Positions 1 through 9,324 of a DNA stretch of 59,352 bases are shown in pieces; position 1 is the first letter of the stretch; each line of letters opens with the position of its first letter. The translations under genes were made by a program, and so were the position numbers. The notes beneath the pieces are model-generated. The model made no database searches. It had not been told where the DNA came from and saw only the letters and a list, made by a program, of their open reading frames with translations. Origin of the DNA: an uncultured Bacteroidales bacterium (GTDB lineage: Bacteria; Bacteroidota; Bacteroidia; Bacteroidales; F082); NCBI GenBank assembly GCA_947302205.1, contig CAMYVD010000009.1, forward strand, positions 1 to 59,352, in the 5' to 3' direction.

Positions 1-2
1 GT

Positions 3-2048
3 GCTCCTACCGGTGCCATCGGCGGCATGTTCTCATGGATTTCACAGCCTTGGATCCCTCCAATGTACGGTCAGGACGAAATGGTTGACATCTTCACGGA
101 GTGGTTCCATGCCGATCAGTACAATCGCACCCTGGGTGGTGTTTCACTCAACGGCAGCATGAAGATTTTGGATGCTGCTCCTTCAGATAATGGCAGCACC
201 CACTGCACATGGCTTCTCTTCGGTGACCCGTCATGCATAGTTCGTTCCGACATTCCCACTGACATGGGCGTTTCCGCTGCTCCCTCAGTGTTGATGCTTG
301 GCATGACCGAACTTCAAGTGACCGCTGATGCCGAATACGGCATCGCTACCTTGACCATGGACGGTGAGATTCTCGCATCAGCTAAACTCGTCGGTGGTCA
401 GTGCACACTCCAGTTCCCCGGCCTGTCCAATGTCGGTAACGCAGAGCTCGTTGTCATTGGCTATAACAGAGTAACCTATCAGGGCACCATTGAAGTGGTT
501 CCCGCTGAAGGCGCTTACATTACCGTGAACGATTACGCACTGAGCGCTCCTGCCAACTATGGCGAGACCGTTGACATGTCCATCGAATTCAAGAATGTCG
601 GTGTTCAGACTGCAAACAACCTTACAGCAACGCTTTCCACCGAAAGCGAGTATGTCAACATTCTCCAAGCAGAAGGCTCCATCGCTTCCATCAATCCTGA
701 TGAAGTGTTGACCGTGGAAGGCTTCCAGTTTGAGGTTGCCTCCAACGTTCCAGACGGCACAAGCGTTCGCTTTGATGTCGACATCACTGACGGCACCAAC
801 ACCTGGACCGGCAAAGCTGTGGTTGTTCTTCACGCTCCTGTCGTCGTATTCAACGGCATTGTGGACGACAGCAACAACCTGACCTTCACATTCGTGAACG
901 AAGGCTCGGCTCCATTCTATGGCGGTGAACTGACCCTCACAAGCTGCTCACCCGACCTCGTGTTTGAACCAGCCACTATCACTGTGGAAGACACTATTGA
1001 AGGCGGTGCTTCACTCACCATGGCTTCATCCTACACTGTTGACGCCAGCGTTGAGCCTGCCTCTTCATTCGAAGTGGCCTACGACTTCACTACTGGAGCT
1101 TTCAACTACAGCGGTATTTACATTGTGTATTACCAAACCATTGTTGAGGACTTTGAAAGTGGCGCCTTCGGTGATGACTGGACATTCAGCAATACCGGCG
1201 CTTGGTCCATTGTCAACGGTGGCACCAAGGGCGTGAAGTGCGCTAAATCCATGAACAACGGTATTGGCAACTCCAACTACTCCATGACACTGACCGTTGA
1301 CGTTGCAACCGCTGGAACAATGTCATTTATGTACAAAGTGTCATCAGAATCCAACTACGACAAGCTCCACTTCTACATGGATAACCAAGAGAAGGGCGTT
1401 TGGTCAGGTACTGTAAACTGGACCGAATTCACACAGGCGGTGACCGTGGGTCAACACACCTTCATGTGGAGTTACACCAAAGACGGATCTGTGAACAGTG
1501 GCGACGACCAAGCCATGGTGGATGATATCACCTTCCCCATGAACAATGTCTACACCTTCATTGAACCTGCTTCCGACCTCGTTGCAACAGTGGAAGGCCA
1601 TGATGTGACCCTGAACTGGGCAGCCTCCTCAGAAGCTGTGACCTACGCTGTGAAACGCGACGGTGAAACCTTGGGCAATGTGGCTGAAACCACTTACACA
1701 GACCGCGTTGAAGAAGGCGGCACTTACAAGTATACCGTTTGCGCTGTTGATGCCAATGGTTCCATGTCAGCTCCTGTCAACGTCATCGTTGAACTCGAAT
1801 TCACCGGTGTGGCTGAGAACCAGAATGTCAAGATGAGCGTGTTCCCGAACCCTGCCATCGACATGGTGAACATCAACGTCAATGGCTCGTTCAAGTATCA
1901 GCTCGTCAACAGCCTCGGTCAGGTGGTCCGCAGCGGCGAAGCCAGCAACAAGGCTGTCGTCAGCGTCAACGACCTGAATCAAGGCATCTACTTCCTGACG
2001 ATCACCGCTGGCAACCAAGTCAGTGTACAGAAAGTGGTTGTTGAATAA
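3..2048 (+). CDS. Gingipain-like C25 peptidase/adhesin, 3' part, with T9SS sorting domain
   Basis: The frame is open at the left edge (codons from base 3), so the N-terminus and probably the catalytic His/Cys are missing. The first 70 or so visible residues match the end of a C25 (gingipain) catalytic domain: a GAIGG loop and the signature WLLFGDPS. Next come Ig/CARDB-like beta domains (about residues 90-370), a jelly-roll domain of the cleaved-adhesin/MAM type (about 375-505, starting EDFESGAFGDDW), a fibronectin III domain (about 515-590), and a final 75-residue T9SS type A sorting domain containing FPNPA and NSLGQVV. Family knowledge: such proteins cross the outer membrane by T9SS and are anchored or released there. 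The inferred role is a secreted cysteine protease with adhesin modules. A strong terminator follows. Identification of the C25 part rests on a short stretch. Confidence 0.8.
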   Translation, partial: APTGAIGGMFSWISQPWIPPMYGQDEMVDIFTEWFHADQYNRTLGGVSLNGSMKILDAAPSDNGSTHCTWLLFGDPSCIVRSDIPTDMGVSAAPSVLMLGMTELQVTADAEYGIATLTMDGEILASAKLVGGQCTLQFPGLSNVGNAELVVIGYNRVTYQGTIEVVPAEGAYITVNDYALSAPANYGETVDMSIEFKNVGVQTANNLTATLSTESEYVNILQAEGSIASINPDEVLTVEGFQFEVASNVPDGTSVRFDVDITDGTNTWTGKAVVVLHAPVVVFNGIVDDSNNLTFTFVNEGSAPFYGGELTLTSCSPDLVFEPATITVEDTIEGGASLTMASSYTVDASVEPASSFEVAYDFTTGAFNYSGIYIVYYQTIVEDFESGAFGDDWTFSNTGAWSIVNGGTKGVKCAKSMNNGIGNSNYSMTLTVDVATAGTMSFMYKVSSESNYDKLHFYMDNQEKGVWSGTVNWTEFTQAVTVGQHTFMWSYTKDGSVNSGDDQAMVDDITFPMNNVYTFIEPASDLVATVEGHDVTLNWAASSEAVTYAVKRDGETLGNVAETTYTDRVEEGGTYKYTVCAVDANGSMSAPVNVIVELEFTGVAENQNVKMSVFPNPAIDMVNINVNGSFKYQLVNSLGQVVRSGEASNKAVVSVNDLNQGIYFLTITAGNQVSVQKVVVE

Positions 2049-2070
2049 CAATTATTTTCCATCCACATTT

Positions 2071-2104
2071 AAAAAATCCCGCCAGATTTGGCGGGATTTT
2101 TTTA
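2071..2104 (+). terminator. Rho-independent terminator after the C25 peptidase gene
   Basis: Perfect 8-bp stem TCCCGCCA/TGGCGGGA (2077-2084 with 2089-2096) around a GATT loop, flanked by A-run and T-run that extend the pairing. It lies 23 bases after the stop codon. Confidence 0.92.
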
Positions 2105-2110
2105 TTTTTG
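2103..2110 (+). promoter_or_regulatory. -7 promoter box TATTTTTG
   Basis: Exact match to the Bacteroidota -7 consensus TAnnTTTG, followed by CA, 28 bases before the ATG at 2139. It overlaps the T-tract of the preceding terminator. It could drive the whole run 2139-8108, as no other box was seen in the short gaps. Confidence 0.75.
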
Positions 2111-2138
2111 CATCAACATACTCAATAGCTATTAGTTT

Positions 2139-2753
2139 ATGAAAACTCAAGTACTTACCCTACTTTTGGCGCTTGTTTCATTGATGTCATTCGGGCAAAC
2201 AGTTTGCCCTGGACCGGAAAACTTTGCGGGAGTGAGTTACTATGACGAAGGTGAAATTGGCGCAACCTTGAGCTGGGACAGGGCTACTTACGAGTTCACC
2301 CTTGACAGGTTCGAGATCTACAGAAGCCTAGATGGAATCAATTACGAGATGGTGCATCGCATCGTCAACACCCCATCCATCACCCATTATCAGTGCAATG
2401 ACCAAGTGAAAGCCCCTGGCGATTATTATTACAGGATTATTGCCTATTACCAGAATGACTGTGCCTCGGACGACATAGAGATTACCGTAACCGTGTTGAA
2501 CTACACTGCGGTTGAAGAACAAGTCGCCAACCCGACGGCAATTTACCCAAACCCCACTACGGGAAAGGTCGTTGTGGCCTCTGAGGACATGCAACAGATT
2601 GACATCGTCAACAGTTTGGGGCAGACTTTGCGCAAGATCCAAGCCGAAAGCGACTATGTCACTCTCGACCTGTCGGTTTACGGCAAAGGCATGTATATGC
2701 TCATGATCCAGACCGACAACGGCATCACCGCCAAGAAAGTCATCGTTGAATAA
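2139..2753 (+). CDS. Secreted fibronectin III-like protein with T9SS type A sorting domain
   Basis: 204 residues. A signal peptide (first 20 residues, ending SFG-Q) is followed by one fibronectin III-like domain (about 25-125; the pattern 'LDRFEIYRSLDG' and 'YYYRIIAYY' is typical). A C-terminal sorting domain (about 130-204) contains IYPNPTTGKV and VNSLGQTL and ends KKVIVE. The product should be exported by Sec and then T9SS. No catalytic motif is visible, so it is probably a small binding or cell-surface protein. It starts a tightly spaced run: the beta-CASP gene begins 21 bases downstream. Confidence 0.85.
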   Translation: MKTQVLTLLLALVSLMSFGQTVCPGPENFAGVSYYDEGEIGATLSWDRATYEFTLDRFEIYRSLDGINYEMVHRIVNTPSITHYQCNDQVKAPGDYYYRIIAYYQNDCASDDIEITVTVLNYTAVEEQVANPTAIYPNPTTGKVVVASEDMQQIDIVNSLGQTLRKIQAESDYVTLDLSVYGKGMYMLMIQTDNGITAKKVIVE

Positions 2754-2774
2754 CCATAAAAACAAACGTTTTCC

Positions 2775-4187
2775 ATGAAGATCAAGTTCATTGGAGCTGT
2801 ACAAGAAGTTACCGGTAGCAAGCACCTGATCACTACCGACCACGGAAAGAACATCCTGCTCGATTGCGGCATGTTCCAAGGCAAAGGCCTGGACACCGAC
2901 GCTGCCAACCGCAATACCATGATCGAACCCAAAGACGTGGATTACATCATCCTGACCCACGCTCATATCGACCATTGCGGCTTAATCCCCTATTTTTACA
3001 AAAAAGGATTCAGGGGACAGGTGGTTTGCACCGATGCCACACGCGACTTGTGCAACATCATGTTGCCCGATAGCGGTTTTATCCAAGAGAATGATATGGA
3101 GTGGTTCAACAAGAAGCGCCGCAAACAAGGCCTTCCCGCTCTGGAACCCATCTATACGGAGAAAGATGCCCGAGAGAGCATGGACCTTTTCCTCAGCGTG
3201 GCCTACAACCGCTACGTCTATCTCGACAACAACATCAAGGTGAAGTTCAACAACACGGGTCACCTGTTGGGTAGCGGTTGCGCGACCATCGAGATTGACG
3301 AGGGCGGCGAGATGACCCGTATCGCCTATACCGGGGATATCGGCCGCGAATACAACTACCTGCTCCGCTCACCGGAACCCTTCCCGCATTGCGACTATCT
3401 GATCACTGAAGCCACCTACGGAAACAGGCTCCATAGCGACAGGACCAATGCCGAGCAAGAGCTGTTGGACATCATCTATCACACCTGCGTGGAAAAGCGA
3501 GGCAAGTTGATCATTCCTTCCTTTGCGGTCAGCCGCACCCAGGAGATCGTCTACCTGCTGAACAACTTCTATAATGACGGCAAACTGCCCGAGAAAATCC
3601 CGGTATTCGTTGACAGTCCCTTGGCGGTCAATGCCACCGAGATCTTCCGCATGCACGTCAACCTGTTCAATGAAAGCGTTCAGAGCGTCATCGAGTATGA
3701 CCCCGACCCCTTCGGATTCAACAGTCTGACTTTCATCCGTGATGTCAACGCCTCCAAGGCCTTGAATGCCCGAAAGGAGCCTTGCATCATCATTTCCGCC
3801 TCAGGCATGATGGAGGCCGGACGCATCAAGCATCATATCGCGAACAGCATTACCAACCCAAAGAATACGATCTTGGCCATTGGCTATTGCTCACCCGAAA
3901 CTTTGGGTGCCCGACTCTTGGCTGAACCACGGCCCAAGACCATCTCCATCTTCGGAAACGAATATGAGGTGAACGCTGAAATTTTCTCCATCGACGCTTT
4001 TAGCGGACATGGCGACTATAAGGAACTAGCCGACTACCTGAAATGTCAGGATCCTTCCAAAATCAAGAAAACATTCCTTGTTCACGGCGATCCAGATGCC
4101 ATGCAGTTCTACAAGCGCGTCTTGCGGAAAGAAGGCTGGGAAAATATCGTCATCCCTGAACCGGGCGAGACATTCGAACTGAAATAA
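2775..4187 (+). CDS. MBL-fold beta-CASP RNA-processing-type nuclease
   Basis: 470 residues, full length for the bacterial YSH1/CPSF73-like group. The metallo-beta-lactamase zinc motif THAHIDHCG lies at residues 61-69 (H62, H64, D66, H67). Further metal ligands fit NTGHLLGSG and YTGDIG. The beta-CASP insert and C-terminal RNA-specificity part include 'IISASGMMEAGRIKHH' and 'DAFSGHGDY'. Family members are endo- or exonucleases acting on RNA, although many bacterial ones are untested. It is cytoplasmic, with no signal peptide. hisS starts 12 bases downstream, so the two are probably co-transcribed; whether the link to tRNA charging is functional is unknown. Confidence 0.9.
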   Translation: MKIKFIGAVQEVTGSKHLITTDHGKNILLDCGMFQGKGLDTDAANRNTMIEPKDVDYIILTHAHIDHCGLIPYFYKKGFRGQVVCTDATRDLCNIMLPDSGFIQENDMEWFNKKRRKQGLPALEPIYTEKDARESMDLFLSVAYNRYVYLDNNIKVKFNNTGHLLGSGCATIEIDEGGEMTRIAYTGDIGREYNYLLRSPEPFPHCDYLITEATYGNRLHSDRTNAEQELLDIIYHTCVEKRGKLIIPSFAVSRTQEIVYLLNNFYNDGKLPEKIPVFVDSPLAVNATEIFRMHVNLFNESVQSVIEYDPDPFGFNSLTFIRDVNASKALNARKEPCIIISASGMMEAGRIKHHIANSITNPKNTILAIGYCSPETLGARLLAEPRPKTISIFGNEYEVNAEIFSIDAFSGHGDYKELADYLKCQDPSKIKKTFLVHGDPDAMQFYKRVLRKEGWENIVIPEPGETFELK

Positions 4188-4199
4188 CACCCATCAACT

Positions 4200-5558
4200 A
4201 TGGCACAAAAACCCTCGATTCCAAAAGGCACACGTGACTTCCTTCCCGAAGTCATGGTACGCCGCAACTATATCTTCGATACCATCAAATCCGTCTTCAA
4301 ACGCTATGGCTTCCTGCCTATCGAGACCCCTTCGATGGAGAACCTCAGCACCCTTTTGGGCAAGTACGGTGAGGAAGGCGACAAATTGCTGTTTCGCATC
4401 CTCAACTCCGGCGACTTCATGTCGGGCGTGGAGCAAAACGGCGAACCGCTTGAATCGCTGAAACTGGCCGGAAAGATCAGCGAAAAAGGCCTGCGTTATG
4501 ACCTGACGGTGCCTTTCGCCCGTTTCGTGACCATGTATCGCGACCAGATCGCCTTCCCGTTCAAGCGCTACCAAATCCAACCCGTTTGGCGTGCCGACCG
4601 TCCCCAAAAAGGCCGTTACCGCGAATTCTACCAATGCGATGTAGACATGATTGGCAGCAATTCCATCTTGAACGAAGCCGAATTGGTCAATATTGTGAAT
4701 GACGTGTTCAATAATCTTAAGATCAACGTCATTTTAAAGATCAACAACCGTAAGGTGTTGGCTGGAATCGCAGAATACATTGGCAAATCGGATGCTTTGG
4801 TTGACATTACTGTGGCCATTGACAAACTCGACAAAATCGGCATCGAAGCCGTCAACGCAGAATTGGCTGAAAAAGGCCTGGAACCTGAAGCCATCGACAA
4901 GCTGCAGCCCATCCTCTTCATGAAGGGCAACACCCGTGAGAAGCTGGCTCAACTGAAGCCTTTGCTTGACAATGAAGTTGGGCAGAAAGGCATCGAGGAA
5001 CTGGAAACCCTGTTTGATTACATCGAAGACATGGATCTGGATATCGAGACAGAGCTCGACCTCACGTTGGCTCGTGGTCTGAACTATTACACTGGTGCCA
5101 TCTTCGAGGTCAAAGCGAAGGACTTCCCCATGGGCAGTATCTCGGGCGGTGGCCGTTACGACAACCTGACGGGCATCTTCGGCCTGCCCAACGTCTCTGG
5201 CGTAGGCATCAGCTTCGGGGCCGACCGCATCTACGATGTGCTTGAAGGTCTCAAGCTCTTCCCTGAAACCATGTCGGAAAGCACTCAGGTCATCTTCCTT
5301 AATTTCGGGAAAAACGAAGAAAAATACTGCCTGAAATACTTGAACCAAGTGCGCAAGCACGGCATCAACGCAGAAATCTATCCTGATGCCGCCAAGATCC
5401 AGAAACAGATGAAGTATGCCGACCAACGCAACATCCCCATCGTGGTCATCGCCGGCGAAACCGAAGTAGCCGAGCAGAAATTCACCGTGAAATGGATGAA
5501 AGAAGGCCGTCAGGAAGTGGTAGAAGCCAATAAACTTGTTGAAACAATATTAAAATAA
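4200..5558 (+). CDS. hisS: Histidine--tRNA ligase
   Basis: 452 residues. Class II aminoacyl-tRNA synthetase that charges tRNA-His. Visible are the start KGTRDFLP, motif 1 around residues 38-50, motif 2 around 123-149 with [17 protein letters not shown], the histidine-specific motif [11 protein letters not shown] near residue 293, and motif 3 [11 protein letters not shown]-terminal anticodon-binding domain follows ('QVIFLNFG', 'AEIYPD'). The length is normal. It sits between the beta-CASP gene (12 bases upstream) and hutH (6 bases downstream), so charging and degradation of histidine are encoded side by side. Confidence 0.97.
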   Translation: MAQKPSIPKGTRDFLPEVMVRRNYIFDTIKSVFKRYGFLPIETPSMENLSTLLGKYGEEGDKLLFRILNSGDFMSGVEQNGEPLESLKLAGKISEKGLRYDLTVPFARFVTMYRDQIAFPFKRYQIQPVWRADRPQKGRYREFYQCDVDMIGSNSILNEAELVNIVNDVFNNLKINVILKINNRKVLAGIAEYIGKSDALVDITVAIDKLDKIGIEAVNAELAEKGLEPEAIDKLQPILFMKGNTREKLAQLKPLLDNEVGQKGIEELETLFDYIEDMDLDIETELDLTLARGLNYYTGAIFEVKAKDFPMGSISGGGRYDNLTGIFGLPNVSGVGISFGADRIYDVLEGLKLFPETMSESTQVIFLNFGKNEEKYCLKYLNQVRKHGINAEIYPDAAKIQKQMKYADQRNIPIVVIAGETEVAEQKFTVKWMKEGRQEVVEANKLVETILK

Positions 5559-5564
5559 CATAGA

Positions 5565-7076
5565 ATGAAAACCCATTACATCAGCTCCAAAGAGCTTACA
5601 TTCAAGCAAGTCAACGAAATACTCACCCAAGACTACCAACTCGCCTTGAGTGATGACGCCATCCAACGCATCCAGCATTGCCGCGATTATCTCGACAAGA
5701 AGATGGAGAACCCTGAGAAGCCCATTTATGGCGTGACCACCGGTTTCGGTTCCCTCTGCGACCACAGCATCTCAAAGGAAGACCTGAGCACCCTGCAAAA
5801 GAACCTCGTCATGTCGCACGCCTGCGGCACAGGCGAAATGGTTCCCGAGGAAATCATCCGTCTCATGCTCCTGTTAAAGGTTCAGAGCCTTAGCTATGGC
5901 AATAGCGGCGTACAGGTCGTGACCGTGCAGCGCTTGATCGACTTCTTTAACAACAATGTGCTGCCTGTGGTATACAACCAAGGTTCACTCGGCGCTTCAG
6001 GCGACTTGGCTCCCTTGGCCAACTTGATGCTGCCTTTGCTCGGCTTGGGCGAAGTTCATTTCGAAGGCAAGATCGTTCCGGCCCAGAAGGTTCTGAAGAA
6101 GTTCGGTTGGAAACCCATCACCTTGCAATCGAAAGAGGGTCTGGCCCTGCTCAACGGCACCCAGTTCATGAGCAGCTACGGCACCTACGTCCTGCTGAAG
6201 GCTTTCCGCCTGAGCTATCTCGCCGACTTGATTGGATGCGTCTCCCTGGAAGCTTTTGACGGCCGCATTGAGCCTTTCTTTGATCAGGTACACCAGATCC
6301 GTCACCACAACGGCCAGATCGTCACCGCCAAGCGTGTGCGTGAGTTCACCAAAGGCAGCCAGCTCATCAAGCGTGAGAAGAAGCACGTGCAGGATCCTTA
6401 TTCGTTCCGTTGCATGCCTCAGGTCCATGGTGCCTCCAAGGATGCCATCGACTATGTGGCTTCAGTGTTCAGCGAGGAAATCAATGCCGTCACCGACAAC
6501 CCGACCATCTTCCCAGATGAGGACCTCGTGATCAGCGCCGGCAACTTCCACGGTCAGCCTCTGGCCATCACCTTGGATTTCCTGGCCATCGCCATGGCTG
6601 AACTCGGCAACATCAGCGAACGCCGTGTGTACCAGCTCATCAGCGGCAAGCGCGACCTGCCTTCGTTCCTCGTGGCCAAACCAGGCCTGAACTCAGGCTT
6701 CATGATTCCACAGTACGCCGCAGCTAGCATCGTTAGCCAGAGCAAGCAGCTTTGCACCCCTGCTTCGGTTGACAGCATTGAATCGTCACAAGGTCAGGAA
6801 GACCACGTGAGCATGGGCGCCAACGCCGCTACCAAAGCCCTGAGAGTGGCGGAAAACCTCGAAAGAGTGTTGGCCATTGAATTGCTCAACGCCGCCCAGG
6901 CGCTTGAATTCCGCCGTCCGCTGAAGTCGTCAAAGACCATCGAGAAGTTCGTGGCCGATTACCGCAAGGTGGTCGAATTCGTGAACGTGGACAAAGTCAT
7001 GTACACCGAGATCGCCAAGTCGGTTGACTTCGTGAAGAATTATCCTTTGAAATTTGATGATTTGAAGAACAAATGA
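5565..7076 (+). CDS. hutH: Histidine ammonia-lyase
   Basis: 503 residues. Converts L-histidine to trans-urocanate and ammonia. The MIO prosthetic-group triad is A144-S145-G146 in the context GSLGASGDLAPLA. The early motif YGVTTGFG and the C-terminal 'SSQGQEDHVSMG' are both diagnostic of the family. Length and motifs are complete. The usual partners hutU, hutI and the formiminotransferase genes are not in this window. It follows hisS by 6 bases and its stop overlaps the start of the next membrane-protein gene (7073), which suggests translational coupling. Confidence 0.96.
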   Translation: MKTHYISSKELTFKQVNEILTQDYQLALSDDAIQRIQHCRDYLDKKMENPEKPIYGVTTGFGSLCDHSISKEDLSTLQKNLVMSHACGTGEMVPEEIIRLMLLLKVQSLSYGNSGVQVVTVQRLIDFFNNNVLPVVYNQGSLGASGDLAPLANLMLPLLGLGEVHFEGKIVPAQKVLKKFGWKPITLQSKEGLALLNGTQFMSSYGTYVLLKAFRLSYLADLIGCVSLEAFDGRIEPFFDQVHQIRHHNGQIVTAKRVREFTKGSQLIKREKKHVQDPYSFRCMPQVHGASKDAIDYVASVFSEEINAVTDNPTIFPDEDLVISAGNFHGQPLAITLDFLAIAMAELGNISERRVYQLISGKRDLPSFLVAKPGLNSGFMIPQYAAASIVSQSKQLCTPASVDSIESSQGQEDHVSMGANAATKALRVAENLERVLAIELLNAAQALEFRRPLKSSKTIEKFVADYRKVVEFVNVDKVMYTEIAKSVDFVKNYPLKFDDLKNK

Positions 7077-7591
7077 TGGAAGACACCCAACTCGTTAAAC
7101 GACCCACAGGCATGACCATCCTTTTGGTCCTGTCGCTCATTAATGCCATTTTCCAGATCTTCAGTGCTTTGGGCATGTGGATCACTACGCCTGTGATGAG
7201 CCAGATGATGGCTGATGGCACCTTGGAAGAGTCGATGGATCCTTTCCTGTCGATCATGAAGATGGGCAACGACGAGTTGGAGACTTTCTGGCAGATCATT
7301 GAGAACCATCTCTCCATCAAACCCATCTACTACCTATTCACGGCTTTGCTTTACGTGGGTTCGTTGGTTGGAGTCATCAAGATGTTCAAGCTACAGCGCA
7401 TTGGCTTTCATTGCTATAGCATTTCACAAATGCTTCTCTTGATTGTGTCGGTTATTTTCATCTATTCAAAACAGGGCAGTGCCGGCTTCTTCAACGAGTT
7501 CCTGATGACCGTGATGTTCATCTTGCTGTACCACCTCTATTTCAAGCGCATCGAAAATGACTCGGAAGCCAAAAGAGAGCAAGATATTTGA
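7073..7591 (+). CDS. Small membrane protein, four predicted helices
   Basis: 172 residues, family not recognised. Hydrophobic segments lie at about 14-40, 83-105, 110-133 and 143-162, with a polar loop between the first two rich in Met, Glu and Asp. The overall plan resembles small four-helix inner-membrane proteins of unknown function. The ATG overlaps the hutH stop (ATGATGG around 7073), so it is likely translated from the same mRNA. Nothing in it links it to histidine. Confidence 0.7.
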   Translation: MMEDTQLVKRPTGMTILLVLSLINAIFQIFSALGMWITTPVMSQMMADGTLEESMDPFLSIMKMGNDELETFWQIIENHLSIKPIYYLFTALLYVGSLVGVIKMFKLQRIGFHCYSISQMLLLIVSVIFIYSKQGSAGFFNEFLMTVMFILLYHLYFKRIENDSEAKREQDI

Positions 7592-8108
7592 CCTGAAGCC
7601 GCAGTTGACGCTGGCAATGAAGTTGGCGGCTACCTTTGCAATCACCTACTACGGGTTGTTGTTCCTGTATGAGATTGCCATGCTGGTGATGTATCACTAT
7701 TCCATCGACTCGTATTATCTAGGAAACGGTGAAGTCCTTGAAAATCAATCCAAGGACTTCATCTATCTTATTGTTGAGCTCTTGCTCACCGGGCTTTTGG
7801 TGTTCAGTTTAATCCTGATTTTCAGGAAGAAGTTGAAGGGCAAGGCTTTTTTTGTAGGCTTTTCGGCTTTACTGATCGCCTTCCAACTTTACACCTCGGG
7901 GGTTCATCCCTGGTTGAAATACGCCTTGGAGGTGCTGATGGTGTTGATTATCACACCAGTCAGGATGAAAGTAAAGATCAAGAACGGCAAGATCACGCTG
8001 GAGGAGAAAGAGGCATCGCCAGAGAATCCAAAAGAACAGGCTCCTGATACGGTTCAGGAACCCCAGGCTCCTGCAACGCCTTCATCCAATAGCGAGCCAC
8101 TTTCGTAA
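7557..8108 (+). CDS. Small membrane protein, four hydrophobic segments, with P/E-rich tail
   Basis: 183 residues, not recognised. Hydrophobic segments lie at about 20-47, 62-86, 98-118 and 121-137. A hydrophilic tail (about 140-183), rich in Pro, Glu, Ala and Ser, follows. The chosen start overlaps the previous gene by 35 bases; an alternative ATG at 7617 would remove the overlap and lose a 20-residue polar leader. The last 116 bases lie opposite the 3' end of the convergent M23 peptidase gene. Its arrangement suggests it is a paralogue or partner of the preceding membrane protein, but similarity is not obvious by eye. Confidence 0.6.
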   Translation: MTRKPKESKIFDLKPQLTLAMKLAATFAITYYGLLFLYEIAMLVMYHYSIDSYYLGNGEVLENQSKDFIYLIVELLLTGLLVFSLILIFRKKLKGKAFFVGFSALLIAFQLYTSGVHPWLKYALEVLMVLIITPVRMKVKIKNGKITLEEKEASPENPKEQAPDTVQEPQAPATPSSNSEPLS

Positions 8109-9324
8109 ACTGTTCCATGTCAGCTTTCTTAATCGGATCCGCCGGTGGTGACTCCATCTTGAGCGGGTCGATGGGTGTGCCGTTTTTGAACACGCGGAAA
8201 TCCAAGTGAGGACCTGTGGCAACACCAGTACTACCCACATAACCAATCACCTGGCCTTGTTTCACACGCACCCCTTCAGCAATGCCTTTGGCATAGCCTT
8301 TCAGGTGCATGTAACTCGTTGTATAGGTGGCATTATGCTTGATTTTCAAGTAATAACCTGCGCCACCCGCTTGATAGGCCTTTTTGATGACCACGCCGTC
8401 GCCGATACTGCTCACCGGTGTGCCGGCAGGAGCGGCATAATCCACGCCATGATGAGGCCTGTAGATCTTCAGCACGGGATGATAGCGACTGTTGGAGAAC
8501 GTGGAACTGATGCGGCGATAGTTCAGCGGAGCTTTCAGGAAAGCCTTCCTAAGGTTCTCCCCTTTCTCGTTGTAAAAGCCCAAAATGCCGTCTTGTTCGT
8601 AAGCAATGGCACGGATGGTATCGCCACGGTGAACGAAGTTGCAACAGATCACTTCGCCCATCCCGACAGGCTGTCCGTCAATGTACTGACGGTCATAGAC
8701 CACATCAAAGCAATCCCCTTCCTGAATGCCGAAGAAGTCGATGGTCCAAGCGTAAACGTCAGAGAGATGCACTGCCAGATTGGCGTCTCCACCATTGGCG
8801 ATGACGGCATTCCACAGCGACGAGGTAATGACACCCGAAGTACGGGCAAGGTTGACTTCCAAATCCTTCTGGAAACGCCAAGCGATGAGCGAATCGGTCA
8901 AGCTGAACAAAGCGTAGTTGCGGCGGTCGATCTCATAGATCCAGAACAACGGGGTCTCCAGCGTATCATTGGTCATCAGGAAATAATAGCGGTTTCCTGA
9001 GCGGATTTTGCTCACGTCAAACACATCCTTATGGTTGCGAGCGATGTGGTCTGTGACTTTGGGGCTGATGCCCTTCGAGGCAAACAAGGTGGAGAGGAAC
9101 TGCCCTTTTTCGATTTGTCCTTCTTCGACGTACATCGAATCAACGCAGATGCCATACAAATAGGTTGGCTCTGCGGGAACGATGGTATCCATGATTTCCT
9201 CATCATAGCCTGGCTCGTCACGATGGCTGCACGAACGGTTGCAGTAGGTGATGAGCACAGCCAGCAAAATAACGGGTGCCGCCAGCAGCAGCACCCGTCT
9301 CCATTTTAATCTACGTCTCCTCAT
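7993..9324 (-). CDS. Membrane-anchored M23-family peptidoglycan endopeptidase
   Basis: 443 residues. The N-terminal basic stretch and a single hydrophobic segment (about 9-27) indicate a signal anchor. A middle domain of about residues 50-270 resembles the OapA/LysM-like region found in MepM-type proteins. The LytM/M23 domain (about 280-400) shows HHGVDYAAPAGTPV (zinc His and Asp), TSYMHL, and GPHLDFRV. In most M23 enzymes the last motif is HLHF; here Asp replaces the second His. The role would be cleavage of peptidoglycan cross-links, or activation of another hydrolase. The start overlaps the iorB stop by four bases (9321-9324), placing it as last gene of the ior operon. Confidence 0.88.
   Translation of the reverse strand: MRRRRLKWRRVLLLAAPVILLAVLITYCNRSCSHRDEPGYDEEIMDTIVPAEPTYLYGICVDSMYVEEGQIEKGQFLSTLFASKGISPKVTDHIARNHKDVFDVSKIRSGNRYYFLMTNDTLETPLFWIYEIDRRNYALFSLTDSLIAWRFQKDLEVNLARTSGVITSSLWNAVIANGGDANLAVHLSDVYAWTIDFFGIQEGDCFDVVYDRQYIDGQPVGMGEVICCNFVHRGDTIRAIAYEQDGILGFYNEKGENLRKAFLKAPLNYRRISSTFSNSRYHPVLKIYRPHHGVDYAAPAGTPVSSIGDGVVIKKAYQAGGAGYYLKIKHNATYTTSYMHLKGYAKGIAEGVRVKQGQVIGYVGSTGVATGPHLDFRVFKNGTPIDPLKMESPPADPIKKADMEQFTKVARYWMKALQEPGVPEPYQEPVLLDSLAMPLSPPA

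Noticed and set aside
8206..9000. 264-codon ORF opposite the M23 peptidase
   Set aside because: His/Asp-rich shadow frame of a well supported gene.
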